NCBI GenBank assembly: GCA_963678565.1
Contig: OY782875.1
Location: forward strand, 3,844,001-3,908,000
Source: SKHV01 sp963678565
GTDB lineage: Bacteria; Bacteroidota; Bacteroidia; Bacteroidales; Prolixibacteraceae
Reading direction: 5' to 3'
DNA: 64,000 nt
In this document: positions 8,508 through 17,849 of the stretch, piece by piece
How positions within the stretch are numbered: the stretch's first letter is position 1
How the letters are laid out: each line of letters begins with the position of its first letter
Position numbers and translations under genes: made by a program
The notes under the pieces: model-generated
Databases searched by the model: none
The model's input: the letters and a program-made list of their open reading frames with translations, nothing else
What the model was told of the DNA's origin: nothing

Positions 8508-8966
8508 TTAGCTTTTAATTAAAAACAAATTTAGTTTTCCGGGTGAAATCCCAGCTACTTTACACTTTACAATCGATTGAAATTTATCACGATCCCCTTC
8601 GTTTATACGCATTTTGTGTTCAAAACCGGTATCATCACCTAAGACCATAAAATTGAGTTTAAAACCACTTATTTCTTCTTGAGTAAAACCTTTTACTACA
8701 AACCTATAAGTTTTATTCAGCAAGTATCGAGGATGTAAAATCATCCTTACCTGATCCCCTGCACAATTCTCTTTCTTATGAACCGTCTTTACCTCCTCTC
8801 CTTCCTTCAATCCAAAGTTTTGATAAACAGAATAGTCAACCATTCGACGATGTTCTTCATTTACAAGAACTAAATACTTCTCTTCTCCCAATGTTGCAAT
8901 CTTTTCAATTACAAAAGTTTCTTCGTGCAGCTGACTTTTAATTGCGTTACAATTTCTAACAACCAT
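8508..8966 (-). CDS. Hypothetical protein, 152 aa, unrecognised
   Basis: I do not recognise this family. The 152 residues lack a signal peptide and membrane segment. The N-terminal part (FVIEKIATLGEEKYLVLVNEEHRRMVDYSVYQNFGLKEGEEVKTVHKKE) looks like a small beta-barrel of the S1/OB or KOW kind, with a glycine-charged loop and regular hydrophobic alternation; the second half has HPRYLLNKTYRFVVKGF and ends KCKVAGISPGKLNLFLIKS. Two cysteines are present at 6 and 68. It stands alone, tail to tail with aspS, and is divergent from the DUF2807 gene. A translation-coupled or nucleic-acid-binding role would be a guess. Confidence 0.6.
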   Translation of the reverse strand: MVVRNCNAIKSQLHEETFVIEKIATLGEEKYLVLVNEEHRRMVDYSVYQNFGLKEGEEVKTVHKKENCAGDQVRMILHPRYLLNKTYRFVVKGFTQEEISGFKLNFMVLGDDTGFEHKMRINEGDRDKFQSIVKCKVAGISPGKLNLFLIKS

Positions 8967-9222
8967 TTTACATCATTTAAAGATTGGAGCACTGTACAAT
9001 TTTCAGTCCATCCGAGCACACTTCACGGTAAATAACTTAAATACAAAACCTTACAATTCAAACAAAAGAACACAGTCCTAACATTTTTGTAGGACACTAT
9101 TTTAAACACCTACAAATCCGTATTCAATAAGAAATGAAAACAATTGTAACATTTTGAATACTTCGTCGTCAATAGAATAGAATTTATTTTCAAAAATAAT
9201 CGCATTACTAAAATTCAATACA

Positions 9223-9939
9223 ATGAAAACACAAATTTTTTTAAGATTTTTATTGGTGGTCTTAATTGCAGGAACCACAATTACAAGCCATGCAAAAATA
9301 GTTAAGGGCAACGGAAACGTTACAAAAGAAGAACGAAAAGTTGCTCAATTTGATGCCATTAAAGCTAGTACAGGAATTAATGTTTACCTATTTCAGGGAG
9401 ACAAAGAGAAAGTAGTAGTGGAAACCGATGAAAACCTACAAGAATGTGTAGTGGTTGAAGTTGATGGAAACGTACTAAAATGCTATATCGATGGTAGTAT
9501 TCGTAAATCAAAAAAACTAAATGTATATGTAAATTTCGACGACCTTAAAGCGATAGAAGCAACTTCAGGTTCTGATATTTATGGGGAAACTATAATTAAG
9601 GCAGACATTCTAGAATTGGATGCAAGCAGCGGTGCTGATATTAAAGTTGAAGTAGAAACTATTTCCTTAAACTGCGATGTAAGTAGCGGTGCTGAAATTA
9701 CCGTTCTTGGAACTAGCGATTCATTTGAGGGAGATGCCAGCAGTGGAGCAGATATTAAAGCAAGAGAATTAACAACAAAGAAAGCCAAAGCAAGTTCCTC
9801 AAGTGCTGGTGATATCTCTATTACAGTTTTAGAAGAAATTAATGCCGATGCAAGTAGTGGTGGTGATGTAAACTTTTATGGCAACCCTAATAAAGTGTAT
9901 GTCGATGAATCGAGTGGCGGAGATGTCAATCAAAAATAA
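9223..9939 (+). CDS. Secreted DUF2807 (autotransporter adhesin head GIN domain) protein
   Basis: A 238-residue exported protein. Signal peptide: MKTQIFLRFLLVVLIAG to about Ala24. The mature part has the DUF2807 pattern: VAQFDAIKASTGINVYLFQGD, then KLNVYVNFDDLKAIEATSGSDI and successive rungs of about 20 residues carrying the serine-glycine tag DASSGADI, DVSSGAEI, DASSGADI, SSSAGDI, DASSGGDV and DESSGGDV. This predicts a right-handed beta-helix-like stack ending exactly at the C-terminus. Such proteins are common, mostly uncharacterised, cell-surface or periplasmic proteins of Bacteroidota. No T9SS sorting domain. It ends in a strong terminator and has no co-directional partner. Confidence 0.85.
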   Translation: MKTQIFLRFLLVVLIAGTTITSHAKIVKGNGNVTKEERKVAQFDAIKASTGINVYLFQGDKEKVVVETDENLQECVVVEVDGNVLKCYIDGSIRKSKKLNVYVNFDDLKAIEATSGSDIYGETIIKADILELDASSGADIKVEVETISLNCDVSSGAEITVLGTSDSFEGDASSGADIKARELTTKKAKASSSSAGDISITVLEEINADASSGGDVNFYGNPNKVYVDESSGGDVNQK

Positions 9940-9942
9940 ATT

Positions 9943-9972
9943 AAAAGCCGTTGTTTAGAACGGCTTTTTTCT
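9943..9972 (+). terminator. Intrinsic terminator after the DUF2807 gene
   Basis: Perfect 10-bp stem AAAAGCCGTT (9943-9952) / AACGGCTTTT (9959-9968), 6-base loop, followed by T-rich sequence. Confidence 0.9.
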
Positions 9973-10153
9973 TGTTAAAAAAATTGAAACTTTTTAGTAA
10001 ATAATTCATAAACTATTAATTGTTTAATATATTTAATGGCTACTTTAAAAAACGAATAAAATTCGACCTAAGTAGTTGAATGAATTTAGGTTTCACGAAT
10101 TAGAATGATTTAGATAAACCACATTATAAGTTAAATTTTAAAAGCAATCAAAA

Positions 10154-11077
10154 ATGAAAGTAACCGTAGTAGGTGCCGGTGCCGTAGGTGCAAGTTGTGC
10201 TGAGTACATAGCCATTAAAAATTTTGCAAGTGAAGTTGTATTAGTTGACATTAAAGAAGGCTTTGCTGAAGGAAAAGCAATGGATCTAATGCAAACTGCC
10301 TCATTAAATGGATTTGACACTAAAATTACAGGTGCAACAAATGATTATTCAGCAACGGCCGACAGCGATGTAGCAGTAATTACAAGTGGTATTCCAAGAA
10401 AACCGGGAATGACTCGTGAGGAGTTAATCGGAATTAATGCTGGAATTGTAAAAACGGTTGCAGAAAATCTAATTAAATATTCACCAAACGTAATTTTAAT
10501 TGTAGTAAGTAACCCAATGGATACCATGGCTTACTTAGCACACAAAGCTACTGGTCTTCCTAAAAACCGTATCATTGGTATGGGTGGAGCATTAGACAGT
10601 GCACGTTTCAAATATCGTTTAGCAGAGGCTTTAGAATGCCCGGCTTCAGATGTTGAAGGAATGGTGATTGGTGGCCACAGCGATACCGGAATGGTTCCAT
10701 TAATTGAAAAAGCAACTCGTAATAGTGTTTTAGTTTCTGAATTTTTAGATGCTGAAAAACAATCTGAAGTTGTTGAATCAACAAAAGTTGGTGGTGCTAC
10801 CTTAACAAAACTACTAGGAACAAGTGCTTGGTATGCTCCGGGTGCCGCAGTTTCGGAGTTAGTAAGAGCGATTGCTCAAGATTCTAAGAAAATGTTCCCT
10901 TGTTCTGCATTACTAGAAGGCGAATTCGGTTTAAATGATATCTCATTAGGCGTACCATGCATCTTAGGAAAAGATGGTATCGAGAAAATCGTTGAAATTG
11001 AATTAACCGATGCTGAAAAAGAAAAGTTAGCTAGCTCAGCAGAAGGTGTAAGCAAAGTGAACGCATTATTAGACTAA
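10154..11077 (+). CDS. mdh: Malate dehydrogenase (NAD, LDH-like type)
   Basis: A 307-residue NAD-dependent malate dehydrogenase of the lactate dehydrogenase-like group found in Bacteroidota and Chlorobi. Rossmann motif GAGAVGASCAEYIA at the N-terminus; substrate-binding arginines in GIPRKPGMTREEL; the catalytic histidine in IGGHSDTGMVP near residue 173; a third arginine in LDSARFKYRL. The arginine in the PRKPGMTR loop (instead of the glutamine of lactate dehydrogenases) favours malate. It interconverts malate and oxaloacetate in the reductive or oxidative TCA branch and so works with the succinate dehydrogenase/fumarate reductase encoded 40 kb on. Followed by its own terminator. Confidence 0.95.
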   Translation: MKVTVVGAGAVGASCAEYIAIKNFASEVVLVDIKEGFAEGKAMDLMQTASLNGFDTKITGATNDYSATADSDVAVITSGIPRKPGMTREELIGINAGIVKTVAENLIKYSPNVILIVVSNPMDTMAYLAHKATGLPKNRIIGMGGALDSARFKYRLAEALECPASDVEGMVIGGHSDTGMVPLIEKATRNSVLVSEFLDAEKQSEVVESTKVGGATLTKLLGTSAWYAPGAAVSELVRAIAQDSKKMFPCSALLEGEFGLNDISLGVPCILGKDGIEKIVEIELTDAEKEKLASSAEGVSKVNALLD

Positions 11078-11095
11078 AATCACACTGATATAAAT

Positions 11096-11125
11096 AAAAA
11101 GGTTGGCAAATTGCCGACCTTTTTT
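11096..11125 (+). terminator. Intrinsic terminator after mdh
   Basis: Stem AAGGTTGGC / GCCGACCTT with one T-G pair around AAATT, followed by a T run at 11120-11125. Confidence 0.88.
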
Positions 11126-11131
11126 ATGCAC

Positions 11132-11160
11132 AAAAAAAGCATGGTGTTTGAACCATGCTT
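11132..11160 (-). terminator. Intrinsic terminator after trxA
   Basis: Perfect 9-bp stem AAGCATGGT (11137-11145) / ACCATGCTT (11152-11160). On the minus strand it is followed by seven T residues, so it ends the dnaE-trxA transcript. Confidence 0.88.
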
Positions 11161-11185
11161 CCTAATATTTTTATGTTACCTGCTT

Positions 11186-11503
11186 TTAAAGCAATGCATC
11201 TATTTTTTGAGACAATACAGTTTTTGGTACAGCACCAACTTGCTTGTCTGCAACTTCTCCACCTTTAAAAAACAAAATTGTAGGAATATTTCTAATTCCA
11301 AATTTTGCAGGAATGCCAGGATTACTGTCTACATCCATTTTTGCTACTACTGCTTTTCCATCGTATTCTGTTGCTAATTCTTCAACAAGCGGTCCTACCA
11401 TACGACATGGGCCACACCATTCTGCCCAAAAATCAACCAAGACCGGCTTATCTGATTGAAGTACAACTTCTTCAAAATTTGCGTCATTTACTTCTATCGC
11501 CAT
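11186..11503 (-). CDS. trxA: Thioredoxin
   Basis: A 105-residue thioredoxin with the redox motif WAEWCGPCRM (Cys30 and Cys33), the cis-proline segment RNIPTILFFKGGEV and Asp24 in LVDFWAEW. Full length and without a signal peptide, so cytoplasmic. It reduces protein disulfides with electrons from thioredoxin reductase. It starts 49 bases after the dnaE stop codon on the same strand and is followed by a strong terminator, so it is probably co-transcribed with dnaE. Confidence 0.95.
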   Translation of the reverse strand: MAIEVNDANFEEVVLQSDKPVLVDFWAEWCGPCRMVGPLVEELATEYDGKAVVAKMDVDSNPGIPAKFGIRNIPTILFFKGGEVADKQVGAVPKTVLSQKIDALL

Positions 11504-11552
11504 AATTTTAATTTTATAATGTTTTATATATATCTGAAACAGAGTGACAAAT

Positions 11553-14500
11553 TTAGTTTATTTTAAATTTAATTCCCTCTTTAGACTGCAAATAATCTAT
11601 AAATTCGTCTGTTAAATTAATCCGCGTATTTCGTGAAAACAAATTCACACTTGTTTTTGCCTCCAAATCAACAATATTAAATTCTAAATTTGCACTCCCT
11701 TTATTCAACTGACATTGTTGTGCTAATTCGCTTAAAAATTCCTCATCGATGCTGCTCAAAGGCAAATCAACTTTAACCGATTTCACACGCGTTGAACGTA
11801 CCTCATTAAGCAACTCGAAATGGTTCGGTTTAAATTCTAGTTGTTCATTTTCGTCTCCATTATTTGAACGAAAACGAGGCTGAACTTTACCTCTTACCAT
11901 CAAAAACAAACCATTGTTACAATATTTATTGAAATTCAAATAGTCGTTTCGATAAAAAAACATTTTCAACGATCCATCATAATCGGTTAAGGTTAAACTC
12001 GAAAAATGATCTCCTCGTTTGGTTAATCCGGTATACGATTCAGTCACCATTCCTGCCAAAGTAAGATCTCGACCTTTGTAGGGTCTTGGATCGCTTTCCA
12101 AATCCTGAAACGAAACTCCTTTGGTACAAAACGAATCAATTTCAAGCTTATAATCATCTAATGGATGCGCAGTTAAAAACATTCCGATGTAATTTCGCTC
12201 GTGTTCTAACTTTACAACACTTGGCCATTCATCTATCATTTCTGGTCGTGGTTTTTGCACCTGAATTTCATTTGCTCCACCAAACAACGACTGCTGAGCC
12301 ATATCCTTTTCGCTCTGAATTAAGTTTCCGTAGCGAACCAAATTCTCGATAAAAGTTAATCCGTTTTTATCGGGCTCGAAAAACTGAGAACGCGTACAAT
12401 CAGAAATGTTGTCAAAACCTCCGGCATAAGCTAATGCTTCCCAATTTCGTTTATTTACAGCCTGTAAATTAATACGTTCGGCAAAATCGTAAATATCTTT
12501 AAATTCACCGTTTGCTTCTCTTTCTTTAATTATGCTTTCAACCGCTCCATCACCAGCACTTTTAATTCCCGACATTCCAAAACGGATTTCTCCATTTTTA
12601 TTTACAGTAAATTTACGGAACGACTCGTTCACATCAGGGCTTAAAACACTGATGCCCAAATGATGGCACTCATCCATAAAGATCGAAATCTTATCCATAT
12701 TGGTTAAGTTCCGACTCAAAACTGCAGCCATAAACTCCGCCGGATAATGTGCTTTCAGGTATCCAGTTTGATAAGCAATGTAAGCATAGCAAACCGAATG
12801 TGATTTATTGAAAGCGTATTGTGCAAAGGCCTCCCAATCTTTCCATATTTTTAGAATTAAATCTTTGGGTTCCTTCAATTTATCTTTAGGCTTAAAGCCT
12901 TCTAAAAACGCTTCATTTTTCAAGCAACCATCAACAAATTTAACCTTCAGTTTTTCCATCAGGTCAAATTTCTTCTTCCCCATTGCTTTACGCAAGGTAT
13001 CCGATTCCCCACGAGTAAAACCACCAAGCGCTCGCGACTGTAACATCACTTGCTCCTGAAAGACGGTAATTCCGTTGGTATCCTTCAAATACTGTTCCAT
13101 CATTGGATGGTCGTATTCGAATACTTTCCCGTGCTTACGTTCAACATAATCGGGAATGTATTCCATAGGTCCTGGACGATAAAGTGCATTCATCGCAACC
13201 AAATCTTCAAAACGGTTGGGCTTTAACAAACGCAACCACTTTTTCATTCCGGGTGATTCAAACTGGAAAATTGCTGTGGTATCGCCTTTACTAAATAAAT
13301 TATAGGTGTCCGCATCGTCCATTGGCAACATATCGACATCTATATCGATTCCTTTCGAAAGCTTTATGTTGGCCAAACATTCTTTAATTATCGACAAAGT
13401 CTTTAATCCAAGAAAGTCCATTTTCAACAAACCAATGTCTTCCACATACCGACCATCGTACTGTGTTGTATACAGATTTTCCTCTTTAGTTGGCATTAAT
13501 GGAATATGCTCATCCAAGGGATCGCGACCAATTAACACCCCACAAGCATGTACGCCAGTTTGGCGAACAGAGCCTTCTAAATTTTCGGCAAAGCGAATGG
13601 TGTTGGCCACCAATTGCTGGGGCGAAGCTTTTTCTTTTTCTAATTCCGGATTTTCTTTGTACGCCTTTTTTAGCGTCATTTTAGGGGCCTCTGGAATCAT
13701 TTTGGCCAAACGATCTGCCTCAGGAAGTGGCAGTTGTAAAACCCTCGCCACATCGCGGATTGCAAGTTTCGCAGCCATGGTACCAAAAGTACAAATGTGC
13801 GCAACCTTATCGCGGCCATATTTTTCGGTTACCCAATCGAGCACCTGTTGACGCCCGTCGTCATCAAAGTCGATATCGATATCGGGCATTGAGATACGAT
13901 CGGGATTTAAGAAACGCTCAAACAGTAAATCGTATTTGATTGGATCGACATTGGTAATCCCAATTGAATATGCTACCGCCGAACCTGCTGCTGAACCACG
14001 ACCGGGTCCAACAATTACGTCCATATCGCGAGCAGCCTGAATAAAATCTTGAACAATTAAGAAATAACCGGGAAATCCCATTTGCTTAATGGTATCGAGC
14101 TCAAAATCGATGCGCTCCATTTTATCATCCAACTCATCGCCATAACGCTTTTTTGCCCCTTCGTATACTAAATGCTGCAAATAATCAGATTCAAATTTAA
14201 TACGAAGCACTTTTTCAAAGCCCCCCATTTTGGGATAACGTTCGAATTCTTTCTTAAGATCTTCTTCGGTAAACTTTTTCTGATATTCTTCCCATGTACC
14301 AAAATCGGGCGGGATAGGAAACTCAGGCATAATTGGATCGGAATCCAATTCGTAGTATTCTACTTTATCTCCAATTTCGGCAGTATTTTCAAGCGCTTCG
14401 GGAACATCGGCAAATAATTCATGCATTTCACTTGTCGATTTAAACCACTCTTGCTTTGTATAACGCATTCGATTGGTATCATCATAATTTTTACCTGTAT

Positions 14501-15239
14501 TTAAACAGATTAAAATATCATGAGCATCAGCGTCGGTTTCGTTGGTAAAATGAACATCGTTGGCAGCGACCAATTTTACGCCTATTTTTTTAGCCAGCTT
14601 AATCAATTCCTTATTAACGCGAACCTGATTTTCATATACATCCTCTCTTTCTTTCAACGATTCAGCTGGGTGGCGTTGTAATTCGAGATAATAATCTTCT
14701 CCAAAAACTCCTTTAAACCAATTGATGGTTTCTTCGGCACCTTCTAAATCATCGCGCATGATTTTTTGTGGAACTTCTCCACCCAAACATGCCGATGTAA
14801 TAATAATTCCTTCTTTATATTTTTCTAAAATTGATTTGTCGATACGAGGTTTATAGTAAAAACCATCGGTACTGGCAATCGAAATCATTTTCAACAGATT
14901 TTGATAACCTTTTCTGTTTTTTGCCAGTAAAATTAGATGATGTCCTGATCGGTCTACTTTATCCGATTTCTTTTCTATTCCACGAGCTGCAACATAAGTC
15001 TCGCAACCAAGTATTGGTTTTACACGGTACCACTTTTCTTTTGGAAGGTCGGGATTTCCAAACTCTTTTGATCGACAATTATTCCAGAACTCCTTGATAC
15101 CAAACATGGTTCCATGGTCGGTTAAGGCCAAAGCTTTCATTCCATCTTCGTGCGCTTTATCAACTAAGGCACGAATACTTGCTTGACCATCGAGAATAGA
15201 ATATTGTGAATGTACATGTAAATGAACAAATGATTTCAT
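11553..15239 (-). CDS. dnaE: DNA polymerase III alpha subunit
   Basis: A 1228-residue DnaE-type replicative polymerase. N-terminal PHP domain begins FVHLHVHSQYSILDG with the metal-binding histidines; the polymerase active site PDIDIDFDDDGR lies near residue 455, and GPGRGSAAGS precedes it; the fingers region includes GVHACGVLIG and FQEQVMLQSRALGGF; the C-terminus carries the helix-hairpin-helix and an OB fold (LTLAGMVTESYTGLTKRGDHFSSLTLTD). It polymerises DNA in the replisome. Length and lack of a zinc-finger/exonuclease insertion rule out PolC. trxA follows on the same strand. The many antisense open frames inside it are shadows. Confidence 0.97.
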   Translation of the reverse strand: MKSFVHLHVHSQYSILDGQASIRALVDKAHEDGMKALALTDHGTMFGIKEFWNNCRSKEFGNPDLPKEKWYRVKPILGCETYVAARGIEKKSDKVDRSGHHLILLAKNRKGYQNLLKMISIASTDGFYYKPRIDKSILEKYKEGIIITSACLGGEVPQKIMRDDLEGAEETINWFKGVFGEDYYLELQRHPAESLKEREDVYENQVRVNKELIKLAKKIGVKLVAANDVHFTNETDADAHDILICLNTGKNYDDTNRMRYTKQEWFKSTSEMHELFADVPEALENTAEIGDKVEYYELDSDPIMPEFPIPPDFGTWEEYQKKFTEEDLKKEFERYPKMGGFEKVLRIKFESDYLQHLVYEGAKKRYGDELDDKMERIDFELDTIKQMGFPGYFLIVQDFIQAARDMDVIVGPGRGSAAGSAVAYSIGITNVDPIKYDLLFERFLNPDRISMPDIDIDFDDDGRQQVLDWVTEKYGRDKVAHICTFGTMAAKLAIRDVARVLQLPLPEADRLAKMIPEAPKMTLKKAYKENPELEKEKASPQQLVANTIRFAENLEGSVRQTGVHACGVLIGRDPLDEHIPLMPTKEENLYTTQYDGRYVEDIGLLKMDFLGLKTLSIIKECLANIKLSKGIDIDVDMLPMDDADTYNLFSKGDTTAIFQFESPGMKKWLRLLKPNRFEDLVAMNALYRPGPMEYIPDYVERKHGKVFEYDHPMMEQYLKDTNGITVFQEQVMLQSRALGGFTRGESDTLRKAMGKKKFDLMEKLKVKFVDGCLKNEAFLEGFKPKDKLKEPKDLILKIWKDWEAFAQYAFNKSHSVCYAYIAYQTGYLKAHYPAEFMAAVLSRNLTNMDKISIFMDECHHLGISVLSPDVNESFRKFTVNKNGEIRFGMSGIKSAGDGAVESIIKEREANGEFKDIYDFAERINLQAVNKRNWEALAYAGGFDNISDCTRSQFFEPDKNGLTFIENLVRYGNLIQSEKDMAQQSLFGGANEIQVQKPRPEMIDEWPSVVKLEHERNYIGMFLTAHPLDDYKLEIDSFCTKGVSFQDLESDPRPYKGRDLTLAGMVTESYTGLTKRGDHFSSLTLTDYDGSLKMFFYRNDYLNFNKYCNNGLFLMVRGKVQPRFRSNNGDENEQLEFKPNHFELLNEVRSTRVKSVKVDLPLSSIDEEFLSELAQQCQLNKGSANLEFNIVDLEAKTSVNLFSRNTRINLTDEFIDYLQSKEGIKFKIN

Positions 15240-15330
15240 AAACGAACTTTCGAAACTTTAAATGGATTAAAAAAGAATTATTATAAAAATACTTAAAATC
15301 TTGGCGTTTAAAAGCATTCTTTGATTTCCA

Positions 15331-15373
15331 TAAAAACAAATCCTGCTGTATTAAACTATAACACAACAGGATT
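15331..15373 (-). terminator. Probable terminator after the 15409-16137 lipoprotein gene
   Basis: Arms AATCCTG(C)TGT (15339-15349) and ACA(A)CAGGATT (15363-15373) pair with one mismatch; the minus strand then reads into a T-rich stretch. Confidence 0.6.
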
Positions 15374-15408
15374 CGAAATAATAAAGTTTCAAAAAGTTAC
15401 TAACAGCA

Positions 15409-16137
15409 TTATTCGTCGCTCCAAGTAAATGAGAAAGTATTAGAAAATGTGATGCATTGTAAATTAGCCACATAGCTTGTAGCATCCTCCATCATCATCG
15501 CTGTCATTTGAACTTCAAACTCATCCCCTAACTGAGGCATATAATAATTAATCCATGCCCGATCGGTTGCTTTAATTTTAAAAGAACCACGGAGACCATC
15601 GATATAAACCCTGTTGTAAACTAAGGTATCGGCTCTGGTTATGTAGATACTTACAAAATCGGCATTTTCTACATCCTCCCATTCTAAAATTGCAGCATTG
15701 TCGGAATTGACACCAGAAGTATCGGGCCGAACATTGGAAATCTCAAAAGGATAGATTAGATCGTCATATACAAAATCGGCTTTCAAACCCGAATAATCCT
15801 CCTCATGCTCAATCTCGAAATAAATGAGTCCATAATCCTCAAAATCTTTAACAAAATCATTACTATCTGCTGCAAATTCAAAAGCATAGCCATCGTCAAA
15901 TAAAGCAGATAAATCATAAGAAAAATCCTCTCCTTCGTTATACATTCTTACTGAAGTCATTGAAAAATCAGACTGAGCATATCCATTAATTGCTACCAAA
16001 GTATCACCATCGATCAATTGGGTAGAATAAAAAGCATCGACTAAATAAGTTGGTTCTACTTCTAACCACGAACATCCAGAAGTCAATAAGACCACTGATA
16101 ACCACAAAATAGAAATTTTATTTTTTAACATACACAT
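15409..16137 (-). CDS. Acidic lipoprotein, hypothetical
   Basis: A 242-residue predicted lipoprotein: MCMLKNKISILWLSVVLLTSGC gives a type II signal with the lipobox cysteine at 22. The mature part is strongly acidic and rich in Asp/Glu/Tyr, with a fibronectin-type-III-like ending (NSDNAAILEWEDVENADFVSIYITRADTLVYNR) typical of Bacteroidota outer-membrane lipoproteins. I do not recognise the family. ATG at 16137 or 16131 are both possible starts. It stands alone, with a terminator downstream and a consensus -7 box about 65 bases upstream. Cell-envelope location is well supported; role unknown. Confidence 0.7.
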   Translation of the reverse strand: MCMLKNKISILWLSVVLLTSGCSWLEVEPTYLVDAFYSTQLIDGDTLVAINGYAQSDFSMTSVRMYNEGEDFSYDLSALFDDGYAFEFAADSNDFVKDFEDYGLIYFEIEHEEDYSGLKADFVYDDLIYPFEISNVRPDTSGVNSDNAAILEWEDVENADFVSIYITRADTLVYNRVYIDGLRGSFKIKATDRAWINYYMPQLGDEFEVQMTAMMMEDATSYVANLQCITFSNTFSFTWSDE

Positions 16138-16201
16138 TATCTTTAACTACAGATTGATTTAAAACCATAAAGGTTGCTTTTATGACTTACTTTTATTGAG
16201 A

Positions 16202-16209
16202 CAAATTTA
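16202..16209 (-). promoter_or_regulatory. -7 element upstream of the acidic lipoprotein
   Basis: Minus strand TAAATTTG matches TAnnTTTG. It would give a leader of about 60 bases. No properly spaced -33 TTG. Confidence 0.4.
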
Positions 16210-16315
16210 CCGAAAGCGGCAAAGAATTCCCTACTATTTAAAACCTTTAACACAAAAAAATGTTAGAGAAATAGATTTACTACAAGTATTTCGAACATTA
16301 ATTAACTTGTTAAAT

Positions 16316-16323
16316 TATCTTTG
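16316..16323 (+). promoter_or_regulatory. -7 element of the menIFD operon promoter
   Basis: TATCTTTG at 16316-16323, an exact TAnnTTTG, only 12 bases before the ATG at 16336. It argues against translation from the in-frame TTG at 16321, which lies inside the element. Confidence 0.55.
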
Positions 16324-16335
16324 GGAGCTGTGAAT

Positions 16336-16749
16336 ATGACAATTGAAGAAATAAATCTTTTTTGCAAAAATACCTTGATCGAAAATCTGGGAATTCAATT
16401 TACTGAATTTCTGGGAAAAACGATTGAGGCTACCATGCCCGTAAATGAAAAAACGATTCAACCAATGGGCTATTTGCATGGAGGTGCCTCTCTTGCACTT
16501 GCTGAGTCGGTTGCAAGCGCAGGATCTTTACTGAATGTAGATCCAAAAAAATTCACTGTTTTTGGGATGCAGGTTTCAGGAAACCATGTTTCATCAATTA
16601 ATAAAGGAGAAGTTGTTGCCAAAGCCGTTTTAATACACAGAGGAGGAACATCACATGTTTGGGATGTTCGTATTGAAGATAAAGCAGGAAAACTAATCTC
16701 AACTTCGAGGGTTACCAACGCAATTGTAAAGATTAAAGAAAAAGCTTAA
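16336..16749 (+). CDS. menI: Hotdog-fold thioesterase, probably 1,4-dihydroxy-2-naphthoyl-CoA hydrolase
   Basis: A 137-residue PaaI/YdiI-type hotdog thioesterase: GIQFTEFLGKTIEATMPV, the catalytic region QPMGYLHGGASLALAESVAS (with the conserved HGG and a glutamate two turns on) and VSGNHVSSINKGEVVAKA. Its stop codon overlaps the menF start by one base and menD follows, so the natural assignment is MenI, which releases DHNA from DHNA-CoA in menaquinone synthesis. The family alone would also allow a phenylacetyl-CoA thioesterase; the operon decides. The ATG at 16336 is chosen because the longer frame begins inside a promoter element. Confidence 0.83.
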   Translation: MTIEEINLFCKNTLIENLGIQFTEFLGKTIEATMPVNEKTIQPMGYLHGGASLALAESVASAGSLLNVDPKKFTVFGMQVSGNHVSSINKGEVVAKAVLIHRGGTSHVWDVRIEDKAGKLISTSRVTNAIVKIKEKA

Positions 16750-17849
16750 TGAATTTTTCGGAAGCATTACAACAATGTATCGATAAAAATTTGATTTTTG
16801 CAGCTTACCGTTTGCCGCACAGCGATGCAACACGCCTAGTTATACAAAAAAATCCAAAGCCAATCAAGGTTGAAATTGAAACAGAATTATTTGAAAAAGA
16901 AGGATTTTTAATCGCTCCATTTTCGAAGAACAACCAATTGCCCAATTACTTTATCCAGCCCGACTTGAATTATAATAGCAGCAATTATATCAATTTTGAA
17001 GAACTGGAAAAACTGGCTCCAATTCAGTTTACGCCAAATGCTAAAAATAATGAAGAAGCTGCTGATCAAAGCGATTACGAAGAGCAAATAAAAAAAATAC
17101 AATCAGGAATTTTGACAGGTGAGTTTGAGAAAATTGTACTTTCTAGAACAAAAATTATTGCAGGTGATTATCGCGACAAATTGGTATATATTTTCGAAGA
17201 ATTATGCAATAGCTATCCCAATGCCTTTGTTTATGTGTTTAATGTTGCCGACCAAATGTGGATTGGCGCAACACCCGAACCATTAATTAATTCTCAGCGA
17301 AATGAATTGACAACCGTTTCGTTAGCCGGGACAAAAGAATATTGTTTAGATAGTTTAAATCTGCACAATTGGAGTAATAAAGAACGTATTGAACAAGACT
17401 TGGTTACCAAATTCATTAAAAATACACTTCAAAAAAATAATATTATTTACGAGTCGATAAACGGACCTTACACAAAAAAAGCAGGAAACTTAGTACACCT
17501 TAGAACTGATTTTGTACTCGACTTCGAAAAAGTAAATGGAACGCTAGGCAGTTTAATTAATGATCTTCATCCTACTCCTGCGGTGTGTGGATTACCAAAG
17601 GACGAAGCAATGAATTTTTTAAACAAAACTGAAAAGCATTTTCGAAAATACTATGCAGGCTTTTTAGGTCCAATAAATATTGATGAGCGCATTTTATTTT
17701 TTGTAAATTTAAGATGCATGCAAATATTTCTAAATCAATTACTGCTTTATGTTGGTGCTGGAATTACGCAAGAATCGGTTCCTACAGATGAATGGATTGA
17801 AACAGAAATCAAAGCCGACACCTTATTATCCATAATAAATACAATTTGA
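16749..17849 (+). CDS. menF: Isochorismate synthase
   Basis: A 366-residue chorismate-utilising enzyme. The C-terminal catalytic domain shows EKIVLSRTKII, ATPEPLI, TVSLAGTKEY, the LRTDF region and LHPTPAVCGLPKDEAMNFL, diagnostic of MenF/EntC/DhbC isochorismate synthases. It isomerises chorismate to isochorismate, the first committed step to menaquinone. It is shorter than the E. coli enzyme, because the N-terminal part is reduced, as usual in Bacteroidota. Its ATG overlaps the menI stop and its TGA overlaps the menD ATG, so the three are translationally coupled. No siderophore genes are nearby, which supports MenF rather than EntC. Confidence 0.92.
   Translation: MNFSEALQQCIDKNLIFAAYRLPHSDATRLVIQKNPKPIKVEIETELFEKEGFLIAPFSKNNQLPNYFIQPDLNYNSSNYINFEELEKLAPIQFTPNAKNNEEAADQSDYEEQIKKIQSGILTGEFEKIVLSRTKIIAGDYRDKLVYIFEELCNSYPNAFVYVFNVADQMWIGATPEPLINSQRNELTTVSLAGTKEYCLDSLNLHNWSNKERIEQDLVTKFIKNTLQKNNIIYESINGPYTKKAGNLVHLRTDFVLDFEKVNGTLGSLINDLHPTPAVCGLPKDEAMNFLNKTEKHFRKYYAGFLGPINIDERILFFVNLRCMQIFLNQLLLYVGAGITQESVPTDEWIETEIKADTLLSIINTI

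Noticed and set aside
13306..13851. Antisense frame of 181 codons within dnaE
   Set aside because: Lies entirely opposite a conserved part of DnaE and shows no domain; a shadow of the real gene.
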